Positions 22,054 to 25,226 of a stretch of 25,226 bases of DNA are shown here, in pieces. Every line of letters starts with the position of its first letter. The first letter of the stretch is position 1. The translations under genes were made by a program, and so were the position numbers. Location: NCBI GenBank assembly GCA_001303705.1, contig LJUI01000018.1:1-25226 (forward strand), written 5' to 3'. The notes below the pieces were generated by a model that saw nothing but the letters and a program-made list of their open reading frames with translations, was not told the DNA's origin and made no database searches. The stretch comes from a candidate division TA06 bacterium SM23_40. Its GTDB lineage: Bacteria > LJUI01 > SM1-40.

Positions 22054-25000
22054 ATGGAACACGCTGGATTTGTCCATCTTCACGTGCATACCGAATACAG
22101 TCTGCTGGACGGAGCATGCAGGATCGACGAGCTCGTTGGCCTCGCTCGCCGGTACCAGATGCCGGCGCTGGCGATTACCGACCACGGCAACATGTTCGGT
22201 GCGATCGAGTTCTATCAGGCGGCCGTCCGCGATGGGATCAAGCCCATCATCGGGTCCGAGTTCTATGTAGCGCCGGGCAGCCATCGGGAGAAGAAGTCGA
22301 CTGGGGGGATACCCGAGGCCTCGTTCCACCTCGTGCTCTTGGCGAAGAATGAGGAAGGGTACAGGAATCTGATGAAGCTCTCGAGCGCGGGATATCTCGA
22401 GGGCTTCTACTATCGCCCACGGATCGATAAGGAGCTCCTCTCGCAGTATGGGTCGGGACTCGTGGGGCTGTCTGCATGTCTGAAGGGGGAAGTCGGGTAC
22501 TACGCCTGCCAGAACAGGATGGACGAGGCGAAGCGGGCAGCGTTCGAGTACCGTGAAATCCTGGGCGATGGTAACTTCTACCTCGAACTACAGGATTTCG
22601 GACTGGAGGAGAACCGTCTGGCGAACAGAGCGGCGCGGGATATCGGAGAGCAGCTCGGGATCCCGGTCGTCGCGACGAACGACTGTCACTATCTGCGCCG
22701 GGAAGACGCCCGCGCCCATGACGTGTTGCTCTGCCTTCAGACGGGAAAGACGCTCGATGATCCAGGGCGGCTCCGGTTTCAGCGGGACGAGCTGTACTTC
22801 AAGTCTCCTGAGGAGATGATGGAGCTCTTCGCCGAGGTCCCTGAGGCGGTAGAGAACACGATCGAGATCGCCGAGAAGTGCAATCTGCAGCTGGGGCTGG
22901 GCGGCGGCAGAGTTCTTCTGCCGCACTATCCGCTCCCCGAGGGCTATCGGTCTGCGGACGAATATCTTGAGTACCTCGCAAACCGCGGCCTGGCCGAACG
23001 GTACTCCAAGGTCACAGAGGGTCTGCGGGAGCGCCTCGAATACGAGCTCGCTACGATTCGCAATATGGGGTACTCCGGGTACTTTCTGATTATCAAGGAT
23101 CTGATCGATGCGGCGGAGAGGAAGGAGATACCGGTGGGGCCCGGTCGCGGGTCGGCCGTCGGGAGTCTCGTCCTCTATGCTCTTGGGATCACTGATGTCG
23201 ATCCACTTCGATACCACCTCATCTTTGAGCGTTTCCTCAATCCCGAGCGCGTCTCGATGCCGGATATCGATATCGACTTCGGTGACGAACGGCGTGACGA
23301 GATCATAGAGTATGTGATCAAGAAGTACGGAGAAGAGAGCGTCACGCAGATCATCACGTTCGGATCGATGATGGCGCGGGCGGCGATTCGCGACGTGGGC
23401 AGAGTGCTCAACATACCCTATTCAGAGGTCGATCGAATCGCCAAGCTTGTGCCGTTCGGGCCGGGGATGACGCTGGAGCGGGCCATCGAGCGAGTTCCCG
23501 CCCTGCGCGAGCTCATCGACTCCGACCCCCGGTATGGTGAACTGATGACCATCGCCAAGAAACTCGAGGGACTGGTGCGCCACGCCTCTACCCATGCGGC
23601 CGGTGTGGTAATCGTGCCGGGCAAACTGACCGACCATGTCCCACTGTTCAAGAGCACGAGCGGAGACGTGGCGACTCAGTATTCGATGTACTCCCTCGAG
23701 GCTACCGGTCTGTTGAAGATGGACTTCCTCGGCTTGCGCACCCTGACAGTCATCGAGAATACGGTATCGGCGTTGAGAGCGCGCGGGGTGCCGATCGATA
23801 TCGGAAGTGTGCCGCTTGATGACCAGGCGACGTTCGAACTCCTCGGGAGAGGGGAGACTACCGGTATCTTCCAGCTCGAGTCGAGTGGAATGCGAGACAT
23901 ATTGACGAAGCTGAAGCCGGAGACCTTCGAGGATCTGATTGCCGTTCTCTCTCTCTATCGCCCCGGGCCGCTGGGGGGAGTGAGCATTGACGATTTCGTC
24001 CAGCGGCGGCAGGGCAAGAAGAAGGTCTCCTATCCTCACCCGCTGCTGGAGCCCACACTGAAGGAGACATATGGCCTTATCATCTACCAGGAACAGGTGA
24101 TGGAGATTGCCAGCACCTTGGCCGGTTTCAGCCTGGGAGAGGCCGACATTCTCCGGCGGGCGATGGGGAAGAAGAAGCAGGAGGTGATGGACGAGCAGCG
24201 GAAGTCTTTCGTCCAGGGAGCGAAGAGACGGGGCGTAAAGGCGTCAGCGGCGAACAAGATATTCGATCTGATGGTGCCCTTCGGCGGCTATGGGTTCGCA
24301 AAGTCACATAGCGCCGGGTACGCCGTCGTTTCGTACCGGACCGCATACCTGAAGACGCACTACACGGCTGAGTACATGGCTGCAACGCTGACGAGTGAGA
24401 TGGGGAACTCAAAGCGGGTGATGGCGCTCGTCGCGGAATGCCGCCGGCTCGGTCTTGGCGTCCTGCCCCCTGATGTGAACGAGAGTCATCACTCGTTTCG
24501 CGTCACCGATGGGGGGTTGAGGTTCGGCCTGGGGGCAGTGAAGAACGTTGGCCGGGGCGCAGTTGAACAGATGACCGAAGCGCGTGAGCATGGCGGACCG
24601 TTCAAGAACTTGGTCGATTTCTGTTCTCGCGTCGATACGCGCCAGGTGAATAAGAGAGTTGTGGAGAGTCTCGTAAAGGCGGGCGCGTTCGACAGCCTGG
24701 GGCGGCCCCGCGAGGAGTTGGCAGCGTCGCTCGACTCGGCGTTCGAGTTGGGGGGGAAGAGACGGCGCGCGAGAAGTAGGGGGCAGGTTTCGCTCTTCGA
24801 TCACGATGCGGGGACGGTGCCTGTGGTGGGGGCCGGTGAGGATGTCAGGAAGTGGTCGCTCACGGAACTCCTGGCTATGGAGCGGGACGTACTGGGATTC
24901 TATATGTCGGGGCATCCGCTCGATCGCTGTCGGCAGGAACTCGAGGAACTGACGACGGTGACGACGTCCGACGTCGAGTTGATGAGCGATGGGAGCTCAG

Positions 25001-25226
25001 TCATCATCGGAGGCATCATCGGTGATATCAGGAAGATCCGGGATCGTCGCAAGAACGAAATGGCGTTCATCACACTTCAGGACTTTGTCGGTGAGATCGA
25101 AGTTGTCGTCTTCTCCGATCTTTTCGAGCGCAGCCGCGCCGTGCTGGTTCCAGAATCGATCGTCCTGATCCATGGGAGGACCTCGACGAAGGAGGAACAA
25201 GAGCCCAAGGTCGTGGCACAGAGACT
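22054..25226 (+). CDS. dnaE: DNA polymerase III subunit alpha (DnaE), 3' partial
   Basis: The catalytic subunit of the replicative polymerase; 1057 codons are seen and the frame is open at the window's right edge. The PHP domain starts at once (FVHLHVHTEYSLLDG, His10/His12). The palm includes GPGRGSAVGSL (about 368-378) and the catalytic aspartates in MPDIDIDFGDERRDE (Asp406, Asp408) and LLKMDFLGLRTL (Asp557). The tail shows the helix-hairpin-helix-like part (RFGLGAVKNVGRGAV, about 825-839) and an OB fold from about 981 (VIIGGIIGDIRKI, then MAFITLQD). This is the DnaE1 layout, not PolC. About 100 residues are probably missing. ATG 22054 is the first Met and starts at the family N-terminus, though the ribosome site is weak. 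Three phased repeats and a promoter lie upstream. Confidence 0.97.
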   Translation, partial: MEHAGFVHLHVHTEYSLLDGACRIDELVGLARRYQMPALAITDHGNMFGAIEFYQAAVRDGIKPIIGSEFYVAPGSHREKKSTGGIPEASFHLVLLAKNEEGYRNLMKLSSAGYLEGFYYRPRIDKELLSQYGSGLVGLSACLKGEVGYYACQNRMDEAKRAAFEYREILGDGNFYLELQDFGLEENRLANRAARDIGEQLGIPVVATNDCHYLRREDARAHDVLLCLQTGKTLDDPGRLRFQRDELYFKSPEEMMELFAEVPEAVENTIEIAEKCNLQLGLGGGRVLLPHYPLPEGYRSADEYLEYLANRGLAERYSKVTEGLRERLEYELATIRNMGYSGYFLIIKDLIDAAERKEIPVGPGRGSAVGSLVLYALGITDVDPLRYHLIFERFLNPERVSMPDIDIDFGDERRDEIIEYVIKKYGEESVTQIITFGSMMARAAIRDVGRVLNIPYSEVDRIAKLVPFGPGMTLERAIERVPALRELIDSDPRYGELMTIAKKLEGLVRHASTHAAGVVIVPGKLTDHVPLFKSTSGDVATQYSMYSLEATGLLKMDFLGLRTLTVIENTVSALRARGVPIDIGSVPLDDQATFELLGRGETTGIFQLESSGMRDILTKLKPETFEDLIAVLSLYRPGPLGGVSIDDFVQRRQGKKKVSYPHPLLEPTLKETYGLIIYQEQVMEIASTLAGFSLGEADILRRAMGKKKQEVMDEQRKSFVQGAKRRGVKASAANKIFDLMVPFGGYGFAKSHSAGYAVVSYRTAYLKTHYTAEYMAATLTSEMGNSKRVMALVAECRRLGLGVLPPDVNESHHSFRVTDGGLRFGLGAVKNVGRGAVEQMTEAREHGGPFKNLVDFCSRVDTRQVNKRVVESLVKAGAFDSLGRPREELAASLDSAFELGGKRRRARSRGQVSLFDHDAGTVPVVGAGEDVRKWSLTELLAMERDVLGFYMSGHPLDRCRQELEELTTVTTSDVELMSDGSSVIIGGIIGDIRKIRDRRKNEMAFITLQDFVGEIEVVVFSDLFERSRAVLVPESIVLIHGRTSTKEEQEPKVVAQR

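Overview
The window is bacterial chromosomal DNA, GC-rich, with short intergenic gaps and sigma70-like promoters. Exported lipoproteins, SurA/PpiD-type parvulin chaperones and multi-domain secreted proteins point to a didermic (Gram-negative-type) bacterium. A gingipain-like (C25) secreted protein tail, a non-pyrrolysine MttB-type methyltransferase, a short SigA-type sigma factor and orphan gene orders would fit an uncultured candidate phylum, perhaps near the FCB group (Eisenbacteria/Krumholzibacteriota-like). That placement is a guess from gene content. No phage, IS, CRISPR, rRNA or tRNA was found.

Left part (1-5070, + strand). It opens with the 3' part of a large secreted protein: a C25-peptidase-type tail, two copies of a CARDB-like domain, a MAM/immune-inhibitor-like jellyroll and a C-terminal module. 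Two long hairpins follow, then a methylamine-type C1 pair: a corrinoid protein and an MttB-superfamily methyltransferase. A short repeat array separates this block from a convergent minus-strand operon.

Minus-strand operon (8740-5071). A promoter drives a class V PLP enzyme (cysteine desulfurase-like), a DmpA/NylC-type N-terminal-nucleophile hydrolase and a SAM-dependent methyltransferase. The end of the last gene is made of repeat sequence.

Middle (8740-14330, + strand). A strong divergent promoter drives a secreted BNR/sortilin-type beta-propeller protein, whose C-terminal module is homologous to that of the first gene. Then come a NUDIX hydrolase with its terminator, a SigA-family sigma factor, and a lipoprotein with two parvulin domains, which has its own near-consensus promoter and a structured leader.

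Right-centre operon (14328-19939, + strand). Polyprenyl diphosphate synthase, ApbE flavin transferase, AmrS-like radical SAM enzyme, NusG-domain-II protein, Gx/Hpre_diP_synt_I membrane protein, DUF4321 protein, TatA and a sugar-phosphate-isomerase-like TIM barrel, tightly spaced. The first, second, fourth and fifth resemble the quinone/flavinylation core of flavin-based extracellular electron transfer loci. This is the most interesting system in the window.

Right end. A PpiD/SurA-like membrane chaperone (minus) is convergent with the TIM-barrel gene, their stop codons sharing CTAG. Divergently from it, dnaE (DNA polymerase III alpha) starts at 22054 and runs off the window. The divergent region carries two opposed promoters and three repeats phased at about two helical turns just upstream of the dnaE -35.
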